The notes: generated by a model not told the origin, from the letters alone. A stretch of DNA of 64,000 nucleotides from Canna indica (GCA_034359265.1 CP136890.1:42878501-42942500); one strand, 5' to 3'. Positions 34,124 to 46,345 are shown, counted from the stretch's first letter. Made by a program: numbers and translations.

Positions 34124-34243
34124 AAAGAATTTATATTATTTTGTAGAACATCTATAAAACTTAGTATTAAATTTAATTTTTTTTGTCTTTATTATTTTTT
34201 AAAAAGTGACTGCACTGTTCAAAAATCCTGGATCTGCCACTGG

Positions 34244-34869
34244 TAGGGGTGAGCATCGGTCGATTCGGTAAATTACCGAACCGATCGGTCGGTTAACCAA
34301 ACCGAAATTCTATATCTTTTATTAACCGTTTTCCAAACCAAATTTTTTTGTTAACCGACCGAATTAATCGAGAAATTTGGTTTGGTTCGGTTAACCGACC
34401 GAAATTATCGAATAAAATTCAAATAAATATAAATTGCTAAGATTCAAACCTTAGACCTCTCAATAAATTTTTGTACACCTTAACCAATACAACAATAGAT
34501 ATTGTTTGATATATAATTATTATTAAACTATCTATATTCTAAGTATAAATTAAACAATAAATATAAATAACTTACTAGGATTTGAACCCTAGCAACTTGT
34601 GTAATTGCAATCAAACATAACCAGTTTAGCTAATAGCAGTATATGATATATTTGTATTTTTGTTATACTTAATATATAATTTGGTTAATTCGGTAATTAA
34701 CCGAACCGATCGATTAATTTACCGAACCGAACCGAAAACCGAAAACTTATATTTTTTTAACCGTTAATCGAACCGAAAATTATTAGGAAAATTCGATTCG
34801 GTTAATTCGGGTTCGGTTCATTCGGTTAATCGGTTAATTCGGTTAATCGGTAAATTTTGCTCACCCCTA
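34244..34869. mobile_element. hAT-type MITE with TTCGGTTAA-rich interior
   Basis: 626 bp. Terminal inverted repeats TAGGGGTGAGCA/TGCTCACCCCTA are flanked by 8-bp duplications GCCACTGG (34236-34243) and GCCACTAG (34870-34877). The interior near both ends is built of 'ttcggttaaccgaaccg' palindromes; the centre is AT-rich and non-coding. It landed on the last bases of the resident hAT terminus. Confidence 0.9.
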
Positions 34870-34877
34870 GCCACTAG

Positions 34878-37800
34878 GACAAGGAACTCAAAGAAACTAA
34901 GGCTGAATTAGAAAAGCTTGACCATCTTGATGAATTGGGTCTTTGTAATGACCAAGATATCATTAATATGCAATGCCTATCAAATAAAGTGATGGCGCTT
35001 AATAGGCAAATGCATATTATGTGGTGGTCTAAGGCTAGAACAAAATTACTAAATGAGAATGACAAAAACACCATATTTTTCCCGACCTTGCCAAATTCAG
35101 AAAGAGCAGAAACAATATCAATTGCATCAATATTGATGGAGACACAATTGAGGATCCTCATGATATAGTTAATGCCTTTACCAATTGATGACCCTGTAAA
35201 CACTATGCATGCTGAATGAAACCTGACAAAGGAACTTAATTAAATGGAAAAAAATTCCTAATAGAATGAAAGATCACCTATGTAGAGACTTCACAGCTGA
35301 TGAAATTTGGAAGGCTGTTAATGGATTAAGAAGAGGAAAGGCACCTGGCCTGATGGGTACAATGTTGAGTTCTTTGTTAACTATTGGAACACTATTGGAA
35401 ATTCTATAGTGACTGCCTTGAAAGAATTTAAATCCACTGTAGTTATCCCTAGCACTTGGGGTAAAACCAATCTGGTTTTCATCCCTAAGGAGGGACCGAT
35501 GGGAATTGCTGATTATAGACCCATTGCTTTATGGAGTGTTGTCTACAAAATCTTGTCCAAGGTTATTGTTAATAGAGTTAAACCTTGTATTAAAAGACTG
35601 ATTTCAAATGAACAATGTGCATTTATTGAAGGCAGGAGAATACATGATAATATTTTGATAGCTAGCTAGCGAAATAATATATATTATTCACAAGTTCAAA
35701 AGAAAGAAACCTTACATAGTGCTTAAAGTTGACTTAGAAAAAACATTCAATAGGATTTCTTAGAAAGCAGTCAAGCAAATTCTTTTAATCATGAACTTCC
35801 CAAAACTTGTTATTTGTTCGATTATGGCTTGTTTGGAATCAGCAAGCTTTAATTGTTGTATTAATGGCTACAAATCTCTTAGCTTCTCTAGCTTCAAGGG
35901 TGTAAGACAAGGTAACCTCTTGTCACCTTACATATTCATAATTATGCAAGAGCTACTCTCTAGAATATTGAATGAACAAGTTAAAAAGGGCTATATAAAA
36001 GGTTTCAAGTACAGGGGCTTAAAGGTCCGCCACCTTTCTTTTGTTGATGACTTATTAATAATAGTAAAGGGCAGTCTAGAGAATTGTTGAAAAGTTCAAC
36101 ATGTCTTAATTTTTTATTGTAGATTAACTGATCAGAAAGTTAATAGCAGCAAATCTGAAGTATTCTTTCCCAAGGAATGTTTAAATAGTTTCAAGAGAGA
36201 AATATGTGAAGAATTTGGGGCTAATGTAGGTGAATATCCAATGAAATATCTTGAGACTTCTATCGGACCTCAGAAGCTGGATAAAGTTCACCAGGAAATT
36301 ATCCTAACCAAGGCTATACCTAAGGTTGGTGGATGGGCTGGCAAAAATATTTCCGAGGCTGACAAAGTAGTATTGTTAAACTCTGTTATGAATTCCATTC
36401 CAATTCATAATCTTGCCACCACATGGATCAACAATAGTGTTGTTACCCGATATCAAAGAATAGCTAGGAAATACCTCTAGAGTAATGATAAATTGAAGAA
36501 AGGCTTTCACCTCATTGGCTGGAACAGGGTCACTGCAAGGAAGCACTGTGGCTTGGGTATAAAGGATTTGGGTATAGTTAAACTCTCTATTCATGCCAAG
36601 AGAATCTTACCATTCTTAAATAAAGAAAAGCACTTATGGTTTAGGATTTTACTTGCCAAGTATGGAAACTATCACCCAAAGTAGTATTCTACTTATGATA
36701 AAAAACCCATATCTTGGGCTTTCAAGGGTATGCATGAAGTAATCCAATGTTTGAAAGAAGGTTTAAGAATCAGAAATGGATCTGGTAAGAATGTTGACAT
36801 TTTTAGGGATCCTTGGATTTCAAATATCCCTATTAACAAGTGACCCACTTACATTAATATGGATGTCCAAGATAATTATCAGAAAGTCTCTCAACTGATA
36901 AAAAATGGTAAATGGGACTACGAGCTAGTGCTTGAGCTCTTTGGGGAATGACATTTTAATAATATAGTTCAAATTCACATTACTGATAAAAACACCAAGG
37001 ACAAGTGGATTTGGAGTGTGGAAAACAAGGGCCTCCTTGTAAATATGCCTATAACTTCTTGAAGGATAGGCATATGGAGGACAGTACATTTGTTCATAAT
37101 TGGAGAAAAGTATGGAATCTCAGAGTCATACCAAAAACTAAAACTTTTATTTAGAAGCTACTCTGGGCAGGCTGCCCACATCTTCCCACTTAGCTAAATT
37201 CAGTAAGATCTTTCCAAGCAGTTGCTATGTTTGTAATGGTGAAATTGATAGCTCAAGTCACATCCTATTTGAATGCAGCCTTGCCAAACATTTTTGGAGC
37301 AGATTAGAGCTAGAGCTAGGCCTTAGCTTCAAGTGTAAGGAGGATTGGAGTAAGCGAGATTGTCTCAAAGAGGATATAAAAGCAAAATCTGATATTTAAT
37401 GTTGGTTTGTAGATCTCATTGCAGCCTTTTTGCGGAACTTATGAGAACATGAATAATATTTGCTTTCGAAACACCAAAATTGGTATGAACTCTATTCTAT
37501 GCAAAGTTTTAACTAACATAAAATGGAAAGACAAAAATCGTGGTTATGGAAATCAAGAAAAGGGATTGAAGGAAGCTGAAAACATGGTATGTTCATAACA
37601 GTAGCTGTAGCCACAAAAAAATTTGTGATGCTGCATGGAAAGATAAGGATACTGATGCAGGAATAGGTATCGACATAACTGATGAGCTTGATAATGAAAT
37701 TGATAGAAATTGCTATAAAAGAAAGGCTTCTTTACCACTCACTGCCGAAATGTGAGCCATATGGTTTGGCTTACAAATTTTTTTTGATTTAAAGCTTACT

Positions 37801-38172
37801 AACACTTGGCTATTCTCTGATTGTTTATAGGTCATTAATATCCTAAACAAGAAAGAAAAACCACTTTGGTTCCTCTACAGCCTTGTCAAGGATATATGGC
37901 ATCTTAACGGTCAGCTGAATGTAAACAAATGGCTTCATGTGAAGGCAGAATTCAATGTAGAGACTCACCTACTTGCAAAGAATGCTATTCCCAGTCGACC
38001 AAATGATATCCAGGATCATATTGGTTGTGAAGTTAATGGTTTACAAATTGTAACTGATAACATGAATGTTAATCAGCTTCATGTACATATTGTAAATAGT
38101 ATGGAAACTAATGCCACTACTTGCAAGGCTGTAGACAGTTCTGATGATTTTAATAAGATGAGTAATTCTTAA
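34878..38172 (+). pseudogene. LINE ORF2: reverse transcriptase, zf-RVT and RNase H
   Basis: Starts in the linker after the (missing) endonuclease: ETKAELEKLDHLDELG, MWWSKARTKLLNENDKNT. RT has FIPKEGPMGIADYRPIAL, AFIEGRRIHDN, GVRQGNLLSPY and the catalytic FVDD near 36040. A zf-RVT region (CYVCNGEIDSSSHILFECSLA, about 37220) and a plant RVT_3 RNase H follow (AAWKDKDTDAGIGI, AIWFGLQIFF, FSDC) to TAA at 38172. There are about ten stops or shifts. A 3' tail to the A-run at 38245 follows. Confidence 0.85.
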
Positions 38173-38260
38173 GGGGGAATATCCAATGCACCATCTACCC
38201 TCTCAGATTAATAGGGAGTGATCTGTCATTGAGTTTCATTCTTTAAAAAAATTTGAACTA

Positions 38261-38546
38261 GGCTGATACATGAAGAGGGTTTGAAAGTATTTAATGATTT
38301 TTAGGGACTTTTTAGGACTTATAAAAAATAATTATGATTTTGACAAATAATTTAAAATTATAATTTTAATAAATTGGTCAAAAAAATTTGTACTTTTTAC
38401 AAATTTGTCTATTATTTTTTTTCCAATAATACAAAGCTGGGTTTTATTAGATTTATATATTAAACTGAAATAACTTATACATATTAGAAATGCTTTAAAT
38501 TGAATCATTTTAAAAATTTGTCATAAAGTCTTCTTTCTTTAAATTT
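38261..38546. other. AT-rich sequence, nothing recognised
   Basis: No coding potential or defined repeat boundaries were seen; the A/T runs resemble the tract left of the LINE. Confidence 0.4.
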
Positions 38547-38749
38547 GGGGGTTAACGTACAATTTGATCCCTAAAATATAGCCGAATTTTCATAGTGGTC
38601 ACTCAAAATAAAATTCGATCAATGTGATCCCTCTAAAATATGACTCGGGCAAAAATAGTCAAGTTTTGGGGGTTTTGGTACTTGTTGACATTCATGTTAG
38701 GGACTATTTTGCCAGAGTTATGTTTTAGAGGAACCATATTGACCGAGTT
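38547..38749. mobile_element. MITE-like remnant cut by G3
   Basis: Begins GGGTTAACGTACAATTTGATCC and contains mirror-like 'gatccctctaaaatatgactcgggca' and 'gccagagttatgttttagaggaacc' segments, consistent with an inverted-repeat element ending where G3 begins. The family is not established. Confidence 0.35.
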
Positions 38750-40260
38750 TGTCACACCCCAACTCAGGATCACGTGACTGGCCAGGGTATACGTGCTTAT
38801 ACCCGACAGCCTAAACCGTGCATATGCCAACTCAACAATAAAACATAGCGGAAAGAAATAACGAGTTTTATTTCAAATGAAAAATCAAATCAGAATTCAT
38901 TATAAGTTTAGCAAAATAATAAAGTGCGAAAATAATAAATCAAGTTCAACTGTTCAATTACAATGAAATATGAAATAAATACATGAATGTCCCCAAAGGA
39001 CTACAACTCCAAAATACTGAAACACAAGTGCATGACTAACTACCAAAAAACTCGACTACGACCCCTAACTAGGACTGCTATGAGAATAATGTAGCTCCTC
39101 TATCCTCCAGCCCACCTCACCGGTCAGGCTCTGCAAAACAAAAACAACGACAACGGATGAGTTCAAAGAACTCAGTGAGCAATTCTACCAACCCCCACGA
39201 AAAAACGACACAGAGATAAAGCATAAGCATAACACTTATCTCAACAGGAATAAAGTCACGAAGGTGTGACTAGCTATCAAGCCATCTCAACATGCCCTAA
39301 GGCATCCAACACCCCAAGGGTGAAGTACAACAGGCCTAGCCTACCATGCCCTAAGGCAACAATCATACAAGGATAATCGGGATTGGCCCATCCGAACTTA
39401 TCCTAATATAAAGAAACTCGGGAGCAATCGAGATTGGTCCGTCCGAACTTGCTCCATGAGACGCGAAGGAACAATCGGGATTCACCCATCTAAACTTGCC
39501 CCTTTTAGATATCGCAGGGATAATCGGGATTTCCCATCCGAACTTACCCCTTTAAGATATCACAGGAATAATCGGGATTTGCCCGTCTGAACTTATTCCT
39601 TCAAAATACATCGGGAATAATCAGGATTTCCCCGTCCGAACTTATTCCATGAGACCATATCGGAACAATCGGGATTTGCCCATCTGAACTTGTTCCAAAG
39701 AAATAACGTAGGAATAATCGGGATTCGTCCATCCGAACTTATTCCTTTAAAATAGGTTGGGAATTAGCCATCCAACCTTACGGGCCTAGCCCGTAATCCG
39801 GCTCCTAACTGAGCCTCTTCGTCATTCATAAAGATATGGTGCAACAAGACCTAAGTCAAGTCTCTCATATGATGTCTTAGGGGTGTCCTTATTGGGAAGC
39901 GTCTCAACACTTCAATACTCGACCCCAACTCCTAGACCCGTAATGTAATAAACCCGTGAGGTTTTATTTCATGCATAAATTTTATTTGTTGGTTCATAAC
40001 AGATTATGCTGACTCCTTGCTCAATTTTAATTATGCAATTAAAATTTAGATCACCAAGATTAAGATTTTATTTTAGCTTACTATTATGCCCGAAACTAAT
40101 GTATCTAACCCGAATCTGGTCTCCAAAGTGTGTCCTATGTTTTCAAACAATATTTTTTAGTCAAAATGATAGATTACACGACTATATTCCGCAAACTATG
40201 CACATCATAAACAAGATTTCAAAATCAGCCTTGATTTATGAAGTTTCAGCATAATTAAGA
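38750..40260 (-). mobile_element. Truncated LTR G3 (G2 family)
   Basis: Reverse complement ends GAGTTGGGGTGTGACA, a canonical gypsy LTR terminus. It matches G2 from about 12800 to its end (shared 'ctgaccggtgaggtgggctggag', the hairpin array and an 'aggacacactttggag' block). The first about 1.3 kb of the LTR is missing; the break at about 40260 joins element A. The acceptor-like TTTTGCAG is kept at 39131-39138. Confidence 0.8.
39370..39778 (-). repeat. Array of stem-loops with covarying stems in LTR G3
   Basis: Eight units plus the AGGTTGG/CCAACCT hairpin (39754-39778). Stems: AGGATAA (39370-39404), GGAGCAA (39421-39455), GGGGCAA with two G-U pairs (39468-39502), GGGGTAA with one G-U (39517-39550), AGGAATAA (39564-39600), GGAATAA (39614-39648), GGAACAA (39662-39696) and AGGAATAA (39710-39746). 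The wobble pairs form only in the LTR-sense transcript, in three of three cases in the two arrays. One unit more than G2. Confidence 0.85.
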
Positions 40261-40272
40261 ATTAATTATACG

Positions 40273-40650
40273 TTGAAATCTCAAATGCATGTTTTATATA
40301 AATCCATGGATGACTTGAAAAGTGAGGTTTTAGTATTGACTAAAAACGTTAATGAATTTACTAAAATTCCATCCTTTAAGACTTCTAGAAAGAGAAATGA
40401 TACATTGAATACTCATGCTTCTCATACTTATCATGCTAAGTGTTCAACATCTAGACCTCATGTTTACAAGAATGATAAAAATAAGAAGTTCATGGACATT
40501 GTTTTTGTTGAGGTACATATGGACATGCAATCTACGATTGTGCATTTAAGAAGAATTCAAGTGTTGCTAGGACACTTTGGATACCTAGGCCAACTAATCC
40601 CCAAGGACCCAAAGCCATTTGGGTACCAAATGTTTCTTGTTCTCTTGTAG
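40273..40650 (+). pseudogene. Element A gag, 3' part
   Basis: Frame MKSQMHVLYKSMDDLKSEV (coiled-coil-like), shifting into a decayed zinc-knuckle stretch ending YGHAIYDC, then LWIPRPTNPQGPKA and WVPNVSCSLVGGATTEG. Tails with repeated 'W-(I/V)-P' follow the knuckle in plant copia Gag. The same segment recurs in B at 46350-46540. Confidence 0.65.
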
Positions 40651-43158
40651 GGGGAGCTACCACAGAAGGGTAAAGAGAAGTGAAGAGTTGAAGTTGACCA
40701 TGGACTTAAATGAATTATCATTCCTTGGTTGCAACTTCAAACCATAATGATGCCATAGGTATAGAAATTGGCATCTAGGTATATTTTGGTATCATCTCCT
40801 ATACCCTCTTGCTTAAATTATAGTTGGAGTTTGATATATGATTAATGGTAGAAGATTTTCCGCTCTTGATAAGTTTCAAAAACGTTTTTTGGTTTTTTTA
40901 TTTCCGGTCTCTTTAGAGACCTATGTGGCCTATAACGAGCTTAAGCGACCTTGCGATTCTAAATCATAGGCTAATTGCGGCCTTTCGATTTTCAACCAAT
41001 AGGAATGATTGGAGATCATGCATGTTTTCATTTATATTTTACTTGTGATCTCTTTAAATTCGTTTTGATATCACTCAATTTCATTTTGAAACAAATTTGA
41101 AACTATCTAGCAAAGTAGACTTTGATATCGATAATTGATCCCTCTCTTTGCTACTTAGTTTGATAACTTGCTAGTAATTATATTTTCATTATCCTACTAA
41201 TCATTATTGCTTGCAAGTTATAATAAAATGGAAGGCTTTAGAAATTGGAAAGAAAAAGACAAGTTTGGCAAAATTTCCAAGAATAGATATGATTTTGGTT
41301 TTACAAAAATCTTAGTTTAATACCTCAATATTAACACTTTATCGGTGTCTCTATACTCATGATTAGAATTGCATGATAAATCTTTGAATTCTCATGAGTA
41401 GGTAGGATTTTAGTACTTAGGCAAATTTCATTGAATGAAACTTGCTCTAGGTTGATACTTATTATTAGAGACTCTATTTTAAGTACAAACTAGTAAACTT
41501 ATTTAGAGATCCTATTCCTCAAATATTTCATACCTTAAGATCTATCTGATTCATTTTGATATCATGATAATTCCTTTAAAATGAATTCCTACTATCTAGC
41601 ATAGGTTAAGACTTTTAAATGAAACTTTGCATTGAACCTTTGCTATTTAGTAAATTAGCTTGCTAGTTGGTATATGATTTCATTATGGTACTAATGAAGC
41701 CTACTTGCAAGTTGAGAAAGTGGTAAAATTTGAAAGGCTAAAGGAAAATGGAAAGAAATTGGAAATTTTGGAATTTCTCAAGAAATGAGGTAGGAGTTTC
41801 ATTTTGGTAAAATTCTTGCATAACACCTCCATTTTCTTGATTAAATGATTTCTCTATGCTCATGAATGATCTTGCATGATAATTGATTGAAATCTCATGA
41901 GTAGATAAAATTTTGATACTTAGGCAATTTCATGAAATCCTATTTGAATAAAATGTGCCCTAGGTAGAATTTCATCTTAGAGACTTCATTTTAAGTTGAA
42001 ATTTGATAAATATGTTTGATTTCACTCATGATTTGTTTCCATGTTATTAAAATTGAAAAATCATGTGAAAATGGATAAATTGATAACAAGTTCACTTTAG
42101 GAGACCTAAAATTGAGTAGAGTTAACATAAGTCAACAAATTGGCTTAGAGACTTCATTTTATGTCCAAATTTCACAAACATGTTTAGATTTACTCATGTT
42201 TGGTGTCCATGTGTTAAAATTTGAAAAATCATGAGTAAAGGTTAAAACTTGGTACTTAGCAATTTCATGATACAATGTTTGTTTTTGAATGAAATCATGG
42301 TAAGGTAAAATTTTGACCAAATGATATTATTTTCATCTCAAACTTAATATACATGCTTTAAATAATCATACTTTGGTATCTAGAAAGTTTGGATGAAATC
42401 TGAAAATGTATGGAAAAAATGACTTATATTTACAAAATGCCACTAGAACTCAATGAATTTTAGAAAAATGTAGAAAAATAATTTTTTTGTTGATTCTTGA
42501 ATTTGCATCTTCCTTGAAAAATCTAGTTTATGGCATAAAATTTTTGAAAATCTTTGAGTATGAATATGATTTGATTTGGATTTTTGAAATTGGATTTTGA
42601 AACTTTAAAGTATCGTTATTCCCAAATGCTCATTTCTCGATACTTTGGATTTTCGTCGAAATCTTTGAATGGGACTTCAAGTATGATGTTAGATTCATGT
42701 TTTCGGTATCGTTCTCATTTTGACTTGTGAAAAATCATTTCTAAAATAGTTTTTGATATGTTGACCGATACATGAAAATATCATAACTTGAGCTTGGTAC
42801 ATGATTTCTAGTCTTAGATTATGTTTAGCATTCTATGATATCATGTATTGATTAGTCTCACTTGTATGTATGTTTTCATCCCTTGAGTTGAGATCTACAT
42901 GTTTTCATGAAAACAAGTTTTTAGGTCCCAACTTTGATTATAGGTTGACCTTTTTTGCCCTTTTTGATTGATGTCAAAAAGGGAAGAAAAATATAGGTAA
43001 AAAGGAAAGAAAATATAGGAAAACCATGCATATAAATAGGGGGGTTTATTTTCATAGAAATGCATGTCGATAGAGGGAGAAATCCCATGTTTGATATCCT
43101 TTGTGCTTGAATGATATATTTTCTTAAGGATGTTTGTCATCATCAAAAATGGTGAGAT
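40651..43158 (+). other. Non-coding internal region of element A, with internal repeats
   Basis: No open frame of note. Two diverged direct copies of about 320 bp (about 41190-41510 and 41690-42000) share 'gcttgcaagtt', 'tctatactcatga', 'gcatgataa' and 'tgatacttaggcaatttcat'. Shorter 'catgtt...aatttgaaaaatcatg' blocks recur near 42020-42240. 43145-43158 is the A/G-rich tract before the LTR. Confidence 0.55.
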
Positions 43159-44293
43159 TGTTGGCCTAAGGTTTTCTACCTTGGTCTTAATCTCGGTTTT
43201 AATTATAACAAACATGGAACTAATGTTTTATTGAGAAATATTTTTAGGTTCCATATCGATTAGCACTTCATGTCCTCAATCGAAAATATTGAAGAAATTA
43301 GAAAATCAAAAGGACATTGATCGATGGGTTCGTCTTCGAAATCTCTAGAAGTTCGACGCGTGCACCAAAGATGTCTTGGACGAGTCTAAAGAACACATGG
43401 AAAGCTCTCCAAGTTGACGCACGTTGAAGGCCGAAACCCGAAAATGAAGCATGCAAGAAGAAGACTGAAAAAATCAAGCTCAGCCAAGGTTCGATCGATC
43501 GACCGAATGTGGTCAAAAATTGGTAGTAGCCAATTCGGTCGATTGGTTGCCAAGAAGCGGCAGAAAGCCTTCGGTCGCTCGGTCGATCGACCGACGATCG
43601 ACTGGCAGGCGACCGACGATCGATAACGGGCAAAATTTTGCCCATTGAGAAGAGAGGTGTACTCTTCTCTTCATGGCCTATAAATATAAGGTCATTAGAG
43701 CCTTCCTCCCTAATCTTGATCACTTCTACTACCTTTGAAACATCCTTTTGATCAATCCTAAGCCCTCATTGAGCCAATCTTGTGAAAACCCTAGCTTGAG
43801 CCAAAAACCTTGATCCTCCATTCACTCCTTCATTGATTAACTATCAAAGGCATCAAGAGAAAGCTAGGAATCTTATTTTGGAGCTAAGTATTTTATTATT
43901 TGATTTATTGCTCCATTTAGTGTTGTATTGTCTTGTTTATTTCTTTGTATTTGAGTTTGTGTAAGACTTTCCGAAAATGTTTGAGAGTGGAGACTTTTCG
44001 GTGTAAAGTTCTCTTTGTAAGGGAAACAATTAATCTAGTAAAGTTTAGTTTGGAAATCCTAAGCGGGGTGCTTAGGTAGTGGAGTAGACATTAGGGTTGA
44101 ACCACTATAAATACTTGTGTTAGCATTGTTTTCTTTGTGTATTACATTGCTTATCTTTATTACTCGCTTTCGCATTTAGTCGTTGAATTATGAATTGCCT
44201 AAGTAATCTAAGAAACATTTAAAATCGAATTAGGCAAAAAGATTTAGATAACACACTATTCAACCCCCCTTTAGTGTGGCCATTTCACCAACA
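43159..44293 (+). repeat. LTR C6, 3' LTR of element A
   Basis: TGTTGGCCTAAGG to TTTCACCAACA, 1135 bp, preceded by 'catcatcaaaaatggtgagat', a typical copia polypurine context. The palindrome block is short (43488-43625). The expected CTATC duplication is seen only on the right (44294-44298). Confidence 0.8.
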
Positions 44294-45061
44294 CTATCAA
44301 CATCCTTCCAAGGTGAATCATCTCTTCTTGGTTCTCGGATTCTTCATTCTCCGATGATGATGATGAGGTCCTATCATAAGATGATGCTTTTTAGGCAATG
44401 TTCTTGCCTTTGGGGAATCTTCCTCCTTTTTTGCCCTCATATGGATCTCATAGGTCATGAGGGATCCAATGAGTTCGGTGAACTTCATGGTGCCAAGATT
44501 CTTAGTCTCCATGATAGCAACCACCTTTGCCTCCCATGCTTTGGGAACTGATCGAATAAGCTTCCTCACTTTTTCTTCCTCTTGTATGTCACTTCCAAGG
44601 TTAGTCAAAGCATTCACAATATTTTGAAAGCGGACATACATTTCATCTATGGACTAGGACTCATGAGCATCCTTTTTAAAGAGTTCATAATCATGCATAA
44701 GTAAATTAATTTTGGACTCTTTAACTTGGGAAGTTTCCTCATGAGTAGTCTCTAAAACATGTCAAATTTCAAAAGCGGATTTACAACATGATATTCTATT
44801 AAATTCATTTATAGATAAACCACAATGTAATGCATTAATTGTTTTGGCATTTGAGTTAAACAATTTGATCTCTTCTTGTGACCAATCATCCATGCTCTTG
44901 GAGGGTAGTTTATAATATACATGAATAGTTCTCTAAGCATCTAATCCTAGGGATTGCAAGAAAATACTCATCCTAGTTTTCCAATAGGCATAATTGTTTC
45001 CATCAAAAAGAGGAGGTGCATGAGTTGAAGTCCCTTGGCCTAGTGTGATATTTGAAGCCAT
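44294..45061 (-). pseudogene. Element C gag, N-terminal part
   Basis: ATG at 45061 (MASNITLGQG). LFDGNNYAYWKTRMSIFLQSL is the DUF4219-like start of plant copia Gag. VRFQNIVNALTNLG and VRKLIRSVPKAWEAKV match the UBN2 core, followed by LGSLMTYEIHM-like sequence. In-frame stops occur at three or more places. It ends at the C6 junction. Confidence 0.8.
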
Positions 45062-45113
45062 AAGTGAGGATAGATGGTTAAACCTAAACCTACAACCTTG
45101 CTCTGATACCAAA

Positions 45114-46345
45114 TGTTAGTGAAATGATCACACTAGAACGGGGGGTTGAATAGTGTGTAGATTACTTTAAAGTTCAATTCAATTCTTTTCCGATTTTAAT
45201 CAACTTAACTAGCCAATTCAAATTTCTTGATCCTAAGTGTAACTAGATGCAATCACACTTAAATTAAGCACAAGTAAGAATCAAATTAAGCAATCAAGAT
45301 AGTAATGCAAACAAGAAATATATAGTGGTTCGGCCAATCCCGCCTACTCCACTACCTTGGCTCCTCACCAAGGATTTCTAACAACTACTCTTTATAACTC
45401 GAATGTTTTTCTAAGAATACAATGAGGACTTATCCCTTAACCCTAGAGGCGGGCCTCAACACCTATTCTCTAGCAAAACCAACAATCTACAAGACACCAA
45501 GGTGTTTACACGCACACCTTGCAAGCTACACCTAAAATTGATACAAAACAAAAGGAAAACAAGATTAATGAAGCTTAAATATAAAACAACCTTGATGAAA
45601 CTCCAACAACGCTCCTCCTGGCACTTCAATGCCTCAAGTATGAATTTCTCAGTTGAAAGCAAAGCTTGATGAAGTGAGGAGGGATGAAAATGTAGAAGTG
45701 AAGATTAGGGCTTTAGATAAACTCTTTTAGGCTCAAATACTCTTAGGATGGACTCAATGAATATAAAGAGAGGTTAGGAGGCAAGTATTAGGCTTCTATG
45801 TATAAGCCAAGAAGAGAGAGCAAGCTGACAGCTATTGCAACGGGTATATTTTTGCCCGTTGACGCCCACCGATCGATCGTCGATCGACCGGCCGAATGAT
45901 CGGCCATCGACCGCGAGGCCCCTGTCAATTTTGGGCCTCTGGTGGTCGGTCGACGATCGATGGTCGATCAATCGATGGTCGATCGATCGACCATCCACCA
46001 GCCAAAGACCAGCACTCTAATTTCCACCCAGTTTTTTGAATTTTCTACTCGATGTCCATTTTCAAGTTTCGTCTTCGAATTTTGACTTGGGACATATTAC
46101 AAATAGGTTGACTTAAGGCCTTAGAATGATTTTACAATCTTTCAAACTCTAGACCTAACTTCCAACTTGATCGCCTCTGAAGTTGTCGATACTTGAGTTT
46201 TCGTGATTTCTCCGTGATTTTTCGACGAACTTCGCACACGTACCGAATGCCCAACCTGAGATCAAACACTTGATAGACTCATTAGAATAAGTTTTTTATC
46301 ATCAAAATCGAGATGGTAACTAAAGTTGAAAACCTTACGCCAACA
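45114..46345 (-). repeat. LTR C7, 5' LTR of element C
   Basis: Plus-strand ends TGTTAGTGAAATGATC and CTTACGCCAACA; 1232 bp. The palindrome block at 45868-46000 is unusually rich in ATCGATC variants. Right flank AAACG is a candidate duplication, but the partner is not found. Confidence 0.85.

Larger units (their letters stand above)
19764..34242 (+). mobile_element. hAT DNA transposon (TTF-finger/DUF4371 type) split by gypsy G1
   Basis: The right end is clear: its reverse complement starts CAGTGGCAGATCCAGGA, a classic plant hAT terminus, at 34220-34242. The left end is not resolved; near 19764 the sequence 'agatccc..gcagtca' may be a remnant of the same inverted repeat destroyed by C4. The transposase is in two parts (20960-22845 and 33721-34123) that join once G1 and one TTTCT copy are removed. 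19764-20950 is non-coding AT-rich 5' sequence. Confidence 0.75.
9865..38260 (+). mobile_element. L1-type LINE split by nested insertions
   Basis: ORF1 (DUF4283 type plus zinc knuckle) starts at 10061, resumes at 15829-16024, and ORF2 RT/RNase H lies at 34878-38172, all on the plus strand. The interval between is accounted for by later elements: G2 with C1, the C2-C4 LTR cluster, the hAT with G1 and C5, and a MITE. The 3' end is a short A-run at 38245; A-rich duplications at 9850-9864 and 38245-38260 flank the whole. The ORF2 endonuclease domain (roughly 1 kb) is absent from the window, lost at the C2-C4/hAT junction. That both ORFs are from one insertion is inferred from orientation, order and shared flanks. 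Confidence 0.7.
40262..44293 (+). mobile_element. Element A: gag-only copia relative, 5' truncated
   Basis: Contains the end of a gag (40273-40650), about 2.5 kb without coding potential, a polypurine-like tract and 3' LTR C6 (43159-44293). No protease, integrase or RT is present although the 3' part is complete, so the family looks non-autonomous (LARD- or TR-GAG-like). The 5' half is replaced by G3. Confidence 0.65.
44294..46345 (-). mobile_element. Element C: 5' end of the same copia family
   Basis: In minus orientation: 5' LTR C7 (46345 to 45114), two bases, primer site TGGTATCAGAGC (45111-45100), leader and the first about 770 bp of gag, cut off at C6 at 44294. It points head-on toward element A. 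It shows that the C-LTR family is primed by tRNA-Met and carries a copia gag. Confidence 0.8.
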
